From positions 173,225 through 237,224 of the forward strand of contig CAISPO010000029.1 of NCBI GenBank assembly GCA_903887415.1: a DNA stretch of 64,000 nucleotides. The letters run 5' to 3'. A program made the translations under genes and the position numbers. Each line of letters opens with the position of its first letter. Position 1 is the first letter of the stretch. This DNA comes from an uncultured Bacteroidota bacterium (lineage in GTDB: Bacteria; Bacteroidota; Bacteroidia; Chitinophagales; Chitinophagaceae). Shown here one piece after another: positions 9,159-17,619 of the stretch. Under the pieces are notes generated by a model that was given only the letters and a program-made list of their open reading frames with translations, searched no databases and was not told the origin of the DNA.

Positions 9159-9290
9159 GTTGCCCGTACTGTTCAAAAGCCAAAAAACGTAATCGTTGTG
9201 CGGAGTCTCCCTTCGTTGGGCGTAGACTCTGTCTACGTCCTCGCGGATGCCAATCTTCAGATTGGCGAAAGTAAATTAGAACAAAAAATG
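9159..9290 (+). repeat. Composite palindromic repeat, copy 1 of 4
   Basis: Best-preserved copy. Begins gttgcccgtactgttcaaaa, then aatcgttg, then two perfect small palindromes: cgtagactctgtctacg (9221-9237, 7-bp stem, 3-nt loop) and gccaatcttcagattggc (9249-9266, 8-bp stem, 2-nt loop), then gaaagtaaattagaacaaaaaatga. The same order of blocks occurs at 9587, 10082 and 10511 with the palindromes progressively degraded. Confidence 0.75.
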
Positions 9291-9487
9291 ACCTACGTAA
9301 CCTCGCTTGCGGTAGTAATCAAAAGGTGCGCATAGCCAAGAGTGCCGCTAACCACGCCCCCAATTTTTATTCATAGCCCAATCGAGCCGCACGCTTTGCT
9401 GCGGGGCCAGATAGAATTCCCCCACAACCACAGAGTAGAGCTATTTTTTTCCGGCGGAGCCTTTGGAAAAAAATGGCCTTTTCTTTG

Positions 9488-9519
9488 GTCCTTTCTTTTG
9501 GCCACCCAAAAGAAAGGAC
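9488..9519. repeat. 14-bp perfect inverted repeat with 4-nt loop
   Basis: gtcctttcttttgg (9488-9501), loop ccac, then ccaaaagaaaggac (9506-9519). No gene ends just before it on either strand, so it is not an obvious terminator. It lies between two copies of the composite repeat. Confidence 0.7.
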
Positions 9520-9586
9520 ACACGCGCCAGACAGGAAATGAGAACTGTTACCAGCAAGGCCTTTTGCTCTCACTGCTCCGTTGTTG

Positions 9587-9707
9587 CCCGTAGTGTTCTC
9601 TGTTGTCCATAGCGTTCAAAAATAAAAACTAATCGTTGAGCCCAGACTCCTTACGTCCTCACGGATAAAAATCTTCAAATTAGCGAAATAGATAAGAACG
9701 AAAAATA
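9587..9707 (+). repeat. Composite palindromic repeat, copy 2 of 4
   Basis: gcccgtagtgttctc, then a second partial start gtccatagcgttcaaaaataaaaa, ctaatcgttgagccc, agactcc..tacgtcctcacgga, aatcttcaaattagcgaaatagataagaacgaaaaataata. Same block order as copy 1; the first palindrome is destroyed and the second reduced to aatcttcaaatt. Confidence 0.65.
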
Positions 9708-9849
9708 ATAATGCGGACCATTGCAGCAGCAAGCCCCAAAAGCATCGCATGGGGTGGCTCGCAATGCCTCCAAACAAAAATAAAACCCAATTTCGAGGGT
9801 TTTATCTTTGCGATTTCGTATTCAAAACATCCTGCACTGCGGCGCTGCT

Positions 9850-10011
9850 TTAGTTCTCTTCAGTTTCAACAGTAGTGGTGGTGGTTTCCTTCACCACTGT
9901 TTCTTTTGGTTTCACTTCTGTTTTGGTCGTTTCTGTCGTCTTTTTTACTTGTCCAGACTCTTCTGTTACTTCCGTGGTTGTTTCCTTGCGTACTTCTGTG
10001 CTACTTGACAT
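9850..10011 (-). CDS. Small Thr/Glu/Lys-rich hypothetical protein (53 residues)
   Basis: Minus-strand ATG at 10011, stop TAA at 9850-9852. The product starts MSSSTEVRKETTTEVTEE and ends ETTTTTVETEEN; nearly all residues are T, E, K, V or S. It is the only ORF in this 1.5-kb stretch with a protein-like (if low-complexity) composition and uninterrupted frame, and small T/E/K-rich cytosolic proteins do occur in this phylum. No domain, no signal peptide, no clear ribosome binding site. It could equally be a chance product of a purine-rich strand. Confidence 0.4.
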   Translation of the reverse strand: MSSSTEVRKETTTEVTEESGQVKKTTETTKTEVKPKETVVKETTTTTVETEEN

Positions 10012-10081
10012 GGGATTTCAATTTATTTGTTATAAACTTATTAACCAACAAAGATTGAGCCAACGGAGCTATCCTTAGCCG

Positions 10082-10187
10082 CATTGCCCACAGTGTTGCA
10101 AAATAAAAACGAATCGTTGAGCGTACGTCTCTGACTACGCTCTGGTGGAGCGCAATCTTCAAATTGCCGTTGTGATTGCAACAATAT
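10082..10187 (+). repeat. Composite palindromic repeat, copy 3 of 4
   Basis: cattgcccacagtgttgcaaaataaaaacgaatcgttgagcgtacgtctctgactacgctctggtggagcgcaatcttcaaattgcc, quoted here in blocks: attgcccacagtgttg, aaaataaaaacgaatcgttg, agcgtacgtctctgactacg, gcaatcttcaaattgc. Both palindromes are recognisable with one or two mismatches. Confidence 0.65.
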
Positions 10188-10265
10188 AATCAAACCCTTA
10201 AACCCCATAACTAAAACGTCTTGGGCCGCATTATTTTGCTTCCTACCTTTGTTCTGCAAAAGCTA

Positions 10266-10328
10266 TATTTCCGCTCACAACTTTGCGGCCTTTGCGCTTT
10301 TTTCTCGGCGTTCTTTGCGTGAAATTTT
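10266..10328. repeat. CTTTGCG motif cluster
   Basis: actttgcggcctttgcgctt and ttctttgcgtgaaatttttc within 60 bp. The second matches the 3' end of the cluster near 4675-4693. Confidence 0.6.
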
Positions 10329-10510
10329 TCAAATATTCACAACTGCCAAAGCCACCCACCCAATGCCACACATGGGGCGCAAACGGGACATGGCCTAATA
10401 CATAAACAGCTAAAAATAAACAACTTGTAATTACAAAATGCCCCACATTACTGCAATTTTTATTTATCAGCAAATGGGGCATGGCCTGGGGAAGCACAAA
10501 CCACACGCCT

Positions 10511-10627
10511 GTTGCCCGCAGCGTTCTGGAAATAAAGAAATAACAAAACAATTGTCGGGCGTATATCCCAGAACTACGGCCTCGTGGAGCGCAATATTTA
10601 GATTGCAGTACAGCAAGAATCAAAAAA
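10511..10627 (+). repeat. Composite palindromic repeat, copy 4 of 4
   Basis: gttgcccgcagcgttctgga, aataaagaaataacaaaaca, attgtcgggcgtatatccca, gaactacggcctcgtggagc, gcaatatttagattgcagta, ending caagaatcaaaaaatg. The second palindrome retains gcaat..attgc. Ends five bases before the stop of the transglutaminase-like gene. Confidence 0.6.
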
Positions 10628-10631
10628 TGCC

Positions 10632-11813
10632 CTAATTGAGCGGTATCCCCATCCAGGTGTACTTCGTAAAACTAGTAGAGCGGCCAAATTTTCCTTTGCT
10701 GAAATATTTTGCCAGCCACGTTTTCTGTTCTTCTACATGGGGCATAACATCATCTATCCCTTTACGCAGAGAGGCCATCATAGCTACCAGGTCAGTATCC
10801 GGGTCTGGTATCTGTTTTAGCTTGTCATTTGCACCGGCTATTTTGCTGTACCCGGCGTCAAACATAGCCTGTATCTCCGCATCCGGCTTCATTGGCTTGA
10901 ACTGGTTATTCCGGTATTTAATGAAGTCATTAAAATTATTGATGCCATCATTGTAATCGGCTACAACACTATTATATAAATGTACTTTTGTATTGTGGAC
11001 AGATATTTTTAAGTCCTGCAGTTCATTAAACACTAGCGCATTCTTAACACCGTTGGCCTCTATTCTTCTCGCTGCCGCCGCAGATTTGTCTATCTCACTT
11101 AGTTTTTCATAAGCGGCTATAGAATCGGTATAGCTGAAGTAGGGTTTTGACTGGTTCTCCTGTACCCTCCCTTCATAAAATTCCTGGTTGGTAATGGGAT
11201 AGTTTAAAAACTCCCACATCGGGTCAAAAGGCATATGCGATCTTATCAATAGCGAGGGCGGAACCTTATAATATGCATTATCTATTTTCTTTACAAACTT
11301 TCCATTATGCACATAGCCAGAGCCCCAGGTAGGGTCAAACAGAAACCACGATCCATTGATTTGTGCAGCGCACCATGCGTGCGGTATATAATCGGCAAAA
11401 CCATTTTGCTTGGTATATCCAACCACAACATAAGACTGCAGCCCGCATTTCAAACAAACATCATTAAAGAGCGCAGCATAGTTTTCACATATGCCTTTCC
11501 TTGTTCTTAATGCCTTGGTGATCTTCTCCTCTTCTTTTTCATTGAAATTGATTGCAAACATATTGTCTATATCATACTGAATGTTACTCGCAACCCAAAC
11601 AAATATTGCCCTGGCTTTATCACTGTCCGTCTTGAAATTGGCCATTATATAACCCGCTATCCGCTCCGTAGTGTTGCTCAGCGAATCGGGAAGTTCCAGG
11701 ACCAGTTTATCGGTAGTAGCATACGGATTTACTGCTTTTTGTGGAGCGGCATTTTGTGCCCGGCATGTGAAGGCAAAGAGAAAAAGGACAATGGCTAATA
11801 GTATTCGCGTCAT
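10632..11813 (-). CDS. Secreted transglutaminase-like domain protein
   Basis: 393 residues from ATG 11813; the frame extends to a TTG at 11831, but MTRILLAIVLFLFAFTCRA-Q gives the better signal peptide. A transglutaminase/cysteine-protease core spans about 45-170 with the full triad: Cys109 in RKGICENYAALF, His145 in IPHAWCAA, Asp160 in FLFDPTWGSG. The C-terminal ~220 residues have no family I recognise. Exported, without a T9SS tail, so likely periplasmic or membrane-associated. Members of this superfamily act as proteases or crosslinkers; substrate unknown. Stands alone between the repeat region and a divergent promoter. Confidence 0.85.
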   Translation of the reverse strand: MTRILLAIVLFLFAFTCRAQNAAPQKAVNPYATTDKLVLELPDSLSNTTERIAGYIMANFKTDSDKARAIFVWVASNIQYDIDNMFAINFNEKEEEKITKALRTRKGICENYAALFNDVCLKCGLQSYVVVGYTKQNGFADYIPHAWCAAQINGSWFLFDPTWGSGYVHNGKFVKKIDNAYYKVPPSLLIRSHMPFDPMWEFLNYPITNQEFYEGRVQENQSKPYFSYTDSIAAYEKLSEIDKSAAAARRIEANGVKNALVFNELQDLKISVHNTKVHLYNSVVADYNDGINNFNDFIKYRNNQFKPMKPDAEIQAMFDAGYSKIAGANDKLKQIPDPDTDLVAMMASLRKGIDDVMPHVEEQKTWLAKYFSKGKFGRSTSFTKYTWMGIPLN

Positions 11814-11876
11814 AAGTTTATAGATGGTCAATGCGCAAATTTAATATTTCCGGCACTTACTGCACCAATCAAATAC

Positions 11877-11907
11877 TTGATAGTATTGTAAATATTTCTT
11901 AGGTTTG
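11877..11907 (+). promoter_or_regulatory. Bacteroidota-type promoter for the Kelch-like T9SS gene
   Basis: TTG at 11877-11879, a 20-bp spacer, then TAGGTTTG at 11900-11907, which fits TAnnTTTG. The ATG of the gene is 19 nt downstream. Confidence 0.6.
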
Positions 11908-11926
11908 TCATCTTATGTTTTATTTC

Positions 11927-13687
11927 ATGAAGAAATATATAAAAGCACTCCAATCTTCGTTATTCGCCCTCTGTTTTATTTTGAATCTGGTATGCTATGG
12001 ACAGGGCTCCTGGACACCGGTAAGCACTGTTTGCCCCGGCTATGCGGATGGCGTTTCGCTGCTGATGACCGATGGTACGGTAATGGTCAAGGTATGTAAT
12101 GGGGGCAATGATACCGTTGAAAATATGTGGGCAAAGCTGACGCCCGATGCGCACGGCAGCTATGCAAACGGCACGTGGACAATGATGAACAGAATGAACA
12201 AGACAAGGCTTTTCTGCTCTTCCCAGATGCTCAAAGATGGCAGGCTATACGTGGCAGGCGGCGAATATGGCTCTGGCAACGGCGGTGAAACTTACAACCC
12301 GCTTACAGACACTTGGACAATGGGCGGGCCGTTGCCCCATGCGGTAACAGTTAGCGAGGATTTACAGATCTTAGACGGTAACTCGGTACTGCTTCCTGAT
12401 GGCCGTGTGTTGCAGAATTGTGTATTGCCCACCTCCACCGATAATGTCTTTTTCGATCCTGTTGCCAATAGCTATTCCGTGGCGCCCTCTTCCCAGGGTG
12501 CTGCCGATGAGGCTGCATGGTTAAAATTGCCCGATAACAGCGTGTTGTTCATTGATATTCATTCGAAAAATTCTGAACGGTACATTCCTGCATTGAATAC
12601 GTGGCTCCGTGATGATACGCTGCCGGTGATGTTATATGATGTTTTCGGCTTCGAATTGGGCGCTGGGTTCGTGCTGCCTGATGGACGGGCCTTCTTTCTC
12701 GGCTCTACCCCTTATACCGCTTATTATACACCATCCGGCGATACATCCAAAGGGCTATGGGTGGCCGGCCCTCCTATACCAGACAGCCTGGGCGCGGTGG
12801 ATGCGGCTGCAGCAATGATGCCGAACGGCAAGATACTTTGCTCATTCTCTAACCAGGCAGTTACCGATACCGAATTCCGCCTCCCCGCATGGTTCTATGA
12901 GTTCGACTACCTCACCAATACCTTTACACAAGTAACCGCCTGTGCCGGCGGCTACAGCATGAATATACGCTGCTCCGAGACCGGTATGCTGGACTTGCCG
13001 GATGGCAATATCCTCGTCAGCATTCAAAACAGCAACCAGTATTATATTTATGTTCCGGGTGGCACACCGGTGGCCTCCGGCAAGCCTGTGGTAAGCAACA
13101 TCACCATGATAAACTGCGACACCTTTATGGCTACAGGTACGCTTTTCAACGGCATTTCGCAGGGCGCGGCTTATGGTGACGACTGGCAAATGCCTACCAA
13201 CTACCCCATCATCCGGCTCGAAAGCAATGATAGTGTACATTATGCGCGCACTTTTAACTGGAACAGCACTGGCATTATGACCGGCAGTATGCCCGATACC
13301 ACTTATTTTACATTACCCGCGGGCCTTCCCTATGAAACATACAACCTGGTGCTTGTGGCAAATGGTATTGCGTCAGCGTCCATCCCCTTCACTCCTTGCA
13401 ACCCCACGGGAGTTTCGCAGGTAACCCAATACAATGATAAATCGATCAATGTATATCCCAACCCTGCCTCCGGAACAGCTACCGTAGTTTTCTCATCTGG
13501 GAACGGCGGCAGCTTCGACCTCAGGCTTGTGAATATGCTGGGACAGGATATCATACATCAATCAGGGATTGCAGTGGCCGGAATGGCGAAGCAGGTATTG
13601 GATCTGGATGGGGTTGCTAAAGGCGTGTATAGCATTGTATTAAAAAAGGATAATTCCATTTACACCGCGAAGCTGGTTGTACAGTAG
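11927..13687 (+). CDS. Kelch/galactose-oxidase-like secreted protein with T9SS sorting domain
   Basis: 586 residues from ATG 11927 (MKKYIKALQSSLFALCFI...CYG-Q signal peptide; a Met four codons earlier is less likely). Residues ~30-400 show Kelch-type blades (MLKDGRLYVAGGEYGSGNGG, NPLTDTWTMGG, LPDGRVLQN, MMPNGKILCSF). A DUF1929-like beta domain (YPIIRLES, TYFTLPAGLPYETYNLVLVANG) follows, as in galactose oxidase-type proteins. The last 80 residues are a type A sorting domain (INVYPNPASGTATV...AKLVVQ). Surface-exposed; the copper-oxidase Tyr/His ligands were not verified, so enzyme activity is not claimed. A consensus promoter lies just upstream. Confidence 0.87.
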   Translation: MKKYIKALQSSLFALCFILNLVCYGQGSWTPVSTVCPGYADGVSLLMTDGTVMVKVCNGGNDTVENMWAKLTPDAHGSYANGTWTMMNRMNKTRLFCSSQMLKDGRLYVAGGEYGSGNGGETYNPLTDTWTMGGPLPHAVTVSEDLQILDGNSVLLPDGRVLQNCVLPTSTDNVFFDPVANSYSVAPSSQGAADEAAWLKLPDNSVLFIDIHSKNSERYIPALNTWLRDDTLPVMLYDVFGFELGAGFVLPDGRAFFLGSTPYTAYYTPSGDTSKGLWVAGPPIPDSLGAVDAAAAMMPNGKILCSFSNQAVTDTEFRLPAWFYEFDYLTNTFTQVTACAGGYSMNIRCSETGMLDLPDGNILVSIQNSNQYYIYVPGGTPVASGKPVVSNITMINCDTFMATGTLFNGISQGAAYGDDWQMPTNYPIIRLESNDSVHYARTFNWNSTGIMTGSMPDTTYFTLPAGLPYETYNLVLVANGIASASIPFTPCNPTGVSQVTQYNDKSINVYPNPASGTATVVFSSGNGGSFDLRLVNMLGQDIIHQSGIAVAGMAKQVLDLDGVAKGVYSIVLKKDNSIYTAKLVVQ

Positions 13688-13750
13688 CAATGCCGCGTTA
13701 CATCCCTGGTTTGCCAATTTTAAAAGTTTGAAAAATAAAACTACTTGCAT

Positions 13751-14188
13751 ATGAATATCAGGACGATTTGTTTGGGGATTTTGCTGGCCTCCGGAATTTT
13801 TATTTCCACATCCGCAAGTGCGCAGGAGCAGCACCCTTATTGTACCCAGGCGCTCACTGAGCTCCAGGCGGCCCGGTGGTTGCTGCTAAAGCATATAGAT
13901 GGCAAGCCAATGACCCATAACGAGAAAGAGGCGCTAAGAACCATTAACGAGATGATGAGAGAAATTAATGAAGCATCTCCAGGCAGTGCCAGGAAGCAGA
14001 ATTACCAGCATGCAGGGCATGCCGGCGATGATGATGCGGCTTTCATCCAGCAATGTGTTGATCTTATTAATAAAGCCAAAGACGGCATCAGCCATGAAGA
14101 CGCCCGGTTTGCAAACGGCCTTCGCGACCGCTCTATGACGAATTGTGATGAAGCAATAAGATTTGTACAGCGAGCAGGGCATAACTGA
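13751..14188 (+). CDS. Small secreted protein of unknown function
   Basis: 145 residues from ATG 13751 (signal peptide MNIRTICLGILLASGIFISTSASA-Q; a TTG two codons upstream is unlikely). The mature part is helical, with two Cys (YCTQAL, QQCVDL, TNCDEA) spread through it and a His-rich segment NYQHAGHAGDDD that could bind metal. No domain recognised. Follows the Kelch-like gene by 63 bp on the same strand and could be co-transcribed; no terminator is visible between them. Confidence 0.65.
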   Translation: MNIRTICLGILLASGIFISTSASAQEQHPYCTQALTELQAARWLLLKHIDGKPMTHNEKEALRTINEMMREINEASPGSARKQNYQHAGHAGDDDAAFIQQCVDLINKAKDGISHEDARFANGLRDRSMTNCDEAIRFVQRAGHN

Positions 14189-14329
14189 ACGCTATAGTTT
14201 TCTGACTAGTCGAAACCACGCGTTGACCCCAAAATTCAGAAATGCGTCACTTCCGGATCGTTCCCTGAAAAACGAAACTCAGTGTAAAAAATCTTATTTT
14301 AACGAGGCTTATTTTTCAGCCATATTTTA

Positions 14330-14968
14330 TTACTGCTTTTTAAGGGTGTAGCGTACATCAAGACGTTCATATTGTAGGCCACCTGTATATATACTTTCAG
14401 ATCCATATTTATATTTAGCCGCCAAAACCATTTGAAAACTATCTAGAGACTGCACATAGAGGAGTCCTGCATTACTTGTATATCCCTGGGCTTCTAATGT
14501 GAAAATGGCTCCTTCTACACCATCTGGATTAAAAGTAAGCATGCTGCTGGAATCATTTGTCCATATATACGTCCATATGCTGGCAAATGAATCTGTTATA
14601 GTAGCAGCGCTATTCTTACTAAATGCTTCCCTGATGATATAATACCCGTTGCTATCAATATTAAGAATCATAGAATCTACAAAATAATGGTTTACACTTA
14701 TCGGTGCCGCAGATGTATCATAATTATTAGTAATGGTGATTATGTGCGACGCCGTGTCGTATGAAAAAGTGGAGTGTATGTCTGTCCCAAACCCGTTATC
14801 ATACAAACTATCATATCCGGAACAATTTGTCAATACCCACCTACCTGCAAGTAATTTTTTATGCTGAGTGGAAGGATCATTCACTACCGTATAATAATTA
14901 TTAACCGTGCAGCCACAAATAAAAAGGCAGAGCGCTAAAAAGCAAAAAAAATACTTTGACTGATCCAT
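14330..14968 (-). CDS. Putative lipoprotein with lipocalin-like N-terminal motif
   Basis: 212 residues. Lipoprotein signal ends at CLFICGC (lipobox, Cys20). The mature part starts VNNYYTVVNDPSTQ, then LLAGRWVLTNCSGYDSLYDNG, a pattern like the opening of lipocalin-like Bacteroidota lipoproteins (GxWxL). The rest is beta-rich. Function unknown; predicted to sit in the outer or inner membrane facing the periplasm. Convergent with the 13751 gene. Confidence 0.65.
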   Translation of the reverse strand: MDQSKYFFCFLALCLFICGCTVNNYYTVVNDPSTQHKKLLAGRWVLTNCSGYDSLYDNGFGTDIHSTFSYDTASHIITITNNYDTSAAPISVNHYFVDSMILNIDSNGYYIIREAFSKNSAATITDSFASIWTYIWTNDSSSMLTFNPDGVEGAIFTLEAQGYTSNAGLLYVQSLDSFQMVLAAKYKYGSESIYTGGLQYERLDVRYTLKKQ

Positions 14969-15386
14969 AGTATGCTGATTTTATCGTTAAAGACTCTACT
15001 TACATTAAAAATTACTAGAAGATAGCACAAAGTAAAATGTTTTCGCAATGCCAGTCAATTTTCATCCCCGAATTTTCCGCAGCATCCTTTAAACATGAGA
15101 TCCGTTCGGCACTGTCTCTCGCTTCGCCGCAGTGTGAGTAGGTCTGGCGACGACTTAGAATTGTTATCATTTCGTAAATCACCTTTTCATATTTCGCAAT
15201 GTTAAATAAATCGTGCATCTTTGCACAAAATTAGGCTACTTGCTAAAATCTCAAATCCTCCTGGTCTTATTGAACACTAAAACACACTACCAATTACGAT
15301 TACACATTTAAATAATTAAATTTATAGATTCACTATAATTTTAATTAACGAGCGATTACATTTGCATTAACTAATCGAAAACAATT
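14969..15386. other. AT-rich intergenic region upstream of the LruC gene
   Basis: 418 bp between divergent genes. An open frame of 67 codons on the minus strand (15015-15218) has no family resemblance and no ribosome binding site, so I leave it out. The right part (15240-15386) is very AT-rich, as expected of a promoter region. Confidence 0.5.
15357..15364 (+). promoter_or_regulatory. Possible -7 box TACATTTG
   Basis: Matches TAnnTTTG, 22 bp before the LruC gene's ATG. No TTG at the expected -33 distance, so only the -7 half is supported. Confidence 0.4.
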
Positions 15387-17534
15387 ATGAAAAAAACACT
15401 ACTGTTTGGAGTTATGGCGGCTGTCGTTATGGTGTGGGGCTGTAAAAAAACAGCAACAAATAACCTTGCTACAAACCAGGTTACAAGTGTGAATCAAATT
15501 AAAGTTCCCGATGGGTTCTTGTGGGAAAGCTCCCATAATGTAGCTTTCAACGTGCAGATCACCGACACACGGTTTGGAACAACAAAACACAAAATATCTA
15601 TTTACGATGGAGACCCGTACAATGGCGGTAACCTGATCGCGGAAGGCTCGGCAGCAACAGACAATGCTTATGTGAATACCGTTTATTTATCAAAACAACT
15701 AACACAGGTGTATGTAGTGAAAACATCACCTGATAATTCCAAGATCATCAACACGGTCAATGTATCCGGCCCGTCTGCTTCTATCGTATTTGGCGCTACC
15801 GACCCCTCTGTAGCTCACCGGGGCTCGCGTATGGAAGGAAGCAGGACCACAAGCGATTGCAGCAGCGGCTGTACCACCACCATAACAACAAGTACCAGCA
15901 ATGTGAACGTAAACACCGGCAATGTAATATGCATCACAGGCAGTAACATCACAGTTAGCTTTTCATCGGTTAATGGAGGTATGGTGCGCGTTTGCGGCAC
16001 CAACGTAACACTGCAGAATTTCAACCTCAGCGGCACCACAACACTGCTGGTTACTACTGCCGGCAGCGCTTCTGTTTCCGGCCTCAATTTCAACTCAACT
16101 ACCGCTACTATTCAGAACGATGGCACCCTTACAGGATCCTTCGCAGTAAGCGGTATCTTCATTAATAACGGCACCTACACCTCAACCAGCGATCTTAACA
16201 TAAATTCCGGGGGCACGTTCACCAATAATGGTACACTGACCGTAAACGGCAATTTCAACAACAGTGCAACGAGCGCCTCATCCACAAACAATGCCTCAAT
16301 GACGGTGACCGGCACTTTCCAGCAAAATGGCGGCTGCACGGCCTTTGTCAACAACTGCTCGCTGGCGGTAAATGGCAATTATAACCAGAGCGCCCCTGTA
16401 AAAAACTACAACCTGATAAAAGTGCTCGGCACAACAACGCTGAACAGCAGCGCGCAGCTCAGCCTTTATAATACAGCTATGTTAAAGGCCAATAACGTGA
16501 TACTGAACAGCCCGATAGTTGGCTCCGGCAGCACGTCTATGGTGAAAATAACCGGATACACTACCGTTAATTCAGGCGGTTCATTCTCCGGTGCACTGCA
16601 GATAAACAGCACTAATACCATCAGCAGTTCCTACCTGGCATCGGGCGCTGCTTTTGGCAACAGTTTATACATACCTGTTACAAGCTGCAACGGCGAAGGT
16701 AACGGTACCGCCGTTGTTGCAGACGCTGACGGCGATGGTGTCCCAGATAGCCTTGACGCCTACCCCAATGATGCTACAAAGGCATACAACAGCTATTATC
16801 CGTCAAACAATGGCGGCGCTACCGTGGCATTTGAAGACCAGTGGCCCTCGAAAGGCGACTATGACCTGAACGATGTGGTTATGGGCTATAAATACCAGGT
16901 AGTAACCAGCGCCGCTAATAATGTGGTACAAGTGATCGGCAATTACACATTATGCGCCACCGGCGGCAGCAGGAACAGTGGTTTTGCAGTTCAGTTCCCG
17001 GTAAGCAGCGCTAATGTAAACGGTGTTACCGGCGGTACATTGCAGTCAGGGCAGACAAACGCTACCGTTACCCTATTTACAAATACACGCAATGAAATGG
17101 CGCAGTGGAATACGGTACCTGGCGTTACCCAGTCTCCGGTAAAAACTTATACGGTATCGTTTAACGTGAGCAGCGGCCCCGCTATAGGCACTTTCGGGCT
17201 CAGCAGCTACAATCCTTTTACATGGAATATTACGGGTTATGAGATACACTTGCCCGGCCACCTCCCCACTAACCTTGCAGACCAGTCCGTATTCGGTAGC
17301 CAGGACGACAACACAAATGTTGCCGCCGGCAGGTATTACGTAACTAAAACAGGCTTGCCGTATGCTATCGATGTACCGGTAAACCCCTATAGTTACCCGG
17401 TTGAAGATACCGATATCACCCGCGCCTATCTTCATTTCTCTGACTGGGCAACATCCGGCGCCACATCATTTCTGGACTGGTACAGCAATACCGCCAGCGG
17501 CTACCGCATCACAAACAATATATACACGCACTAA
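15387..17534 (+). CDS. LruC-domain lipoprotein
   Basis: 715 residues. Lipoprotein signal MKKTLLFGVMAAVVMVWGC with CKK after the cleavage site. Residues ~150-400 are low-complexity Ser/Thr/Asn/Gly repeats (INNGTYTSTSDLNINSGG, FTNNGTLTVNG, MTVTGTFQQNGG) resembling beta-helix rungs. A thrombospondin-type-3-like Ca-binding segment DADGDGVPDSLDAYPND lies near 449-465. The C-terminal ~230 residues match the LruC domain (FEDQWPSKGDYDLNDVVM...). Probably a surface-exposed adhesin or structural lipoprotein anchored by lipid and not by T9SS. Followed by a strong terminator. Confidence 0.88.
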   Translation: MKKTLLFGVMAAVVMVWGCKKTATNNLATNQVTSVNQIKVPDGFLWESSHNVAFNVQITDTRFGTTKHKISIYDGDPYNGGNLIAEGSAATDNAYVNTVYLSKQLTQVYVVKTSPDNSKIINTVNVSGPSASIVFGATDPSVAHRGSRMEGSRTTSDCSSGCTTTITTSTSNVNVNTGNVICITGSNITVSFSSVNGGMVRVCGTNVTLQNFNLSGTTTLLVTTAGSASVSGLNFNSTTATIQNDGTLTGSFAVSGIFINNGTYTSTSDLNINSGGTFTNNGTLTVNGNFNNSATSASSTNNASMTVTGTFQQNGGCTAFVNNCSLAVNGNYNQSAPVKNYNLIKVLGTTTLNSSAQLSLYNTAMLKANNVILNSPIVGSGSTSMVKITGYTTVNSGGSFSGALQINSTNTISSSYLASGAAFGNSLYIPVTSCNGEGNGTAVVADADGDGVPDSLDAYPNDATKAYNSYYPSNNGGATVAFEDQWPSKGDYDLNDVVMGYKYQVVTSAANNVVQVIGNYTLCATGGSRNSGFAVQFPVSSANVNGVTGGTLQSGQTNATVTLFTNTRNEMAQWNTVPGVTQSPVKTYTVSFNVSSGPAIGTFGLSSYNPFTWNITGYEIHLPGHLPTNLADQSVFGSQDDNTNVAAGRYYVTKTGLPYAIDVPVNPYSYPVEDTDITRAYLHFSDWATSGATSFLDWYSNTASGYRITNNIYTH

Positions 17535-17556
17535 AAATAACGGTTTCGGTTAATTG

Positions 17557-17590
17557 AGAAAGGCTCCCGGCAAGGAGCCTTTCTTTATGC
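17557..17590 (+). terminator. Rho-independent terminator after the LruC gene
   Basis: 11-bp perfect stem agaaaggctcc / ggagcctttct (17557-17567, 17574-17584), 6-nt loop, then a T-rich tail. It sits before ATG 17620 of the next gene, which argues against starting that gene at the earlier in-frame codons. Confidence 0.75.
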
Positions 17591-17619
17591 TGCGCTGCAA
17601 TTTTTGTTATCTTTATACT

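Larger units (their letters stand above)
9139..9849. other. Gene-poor region with repeat copies and a strong hairpin
   Basis: No convincing coding sequence. Holds two copies of a ~110-bp composite repeat (9159-9290 and 9587-9707), a 14-bp perfect inverted repeat (9488-9519) and GC-rich low-complexity stretches. Possible ORFs here translate to Arg/Lys/Gly-rich or Cys/Phe-rich junk. Confidence 0.6.
10012..10631. other. Gene-poor region with repeat copies 3 and 4
   Basis: Contains two more copies of the composite repeat (10082-10187, 10511-10627), a CTTTGCG cluster (10266-10328) and a weak inverted pair atgcccc...ggggcat (10438-10481). The longest open frames are implausible in composition. The 3' end of the downstream minus-strand gene abuts it. 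Confidence 0.55.

Noticed and set aside
9367..9573. 68-codon minus-strand frame giving FGWPKERTKEKAIFFQRLRR
   Set aside because: Product of the A/G-rich hairpin strand; this kind of Lys/Arg string recurs as a false gene in many genomes.
10243..10623. 126-codon minus-strand open frame in the repeat region
   Set aside because: Runs through a repeat copy and a CTTTGCG cluster; the translation has no ordered pattern and no ribosome binding site.
15015..15218. 67-codon minus-strand frame upstream of the LruC gene
   Set aside because: No signal, no family, no clear start signal; left as intergenic.
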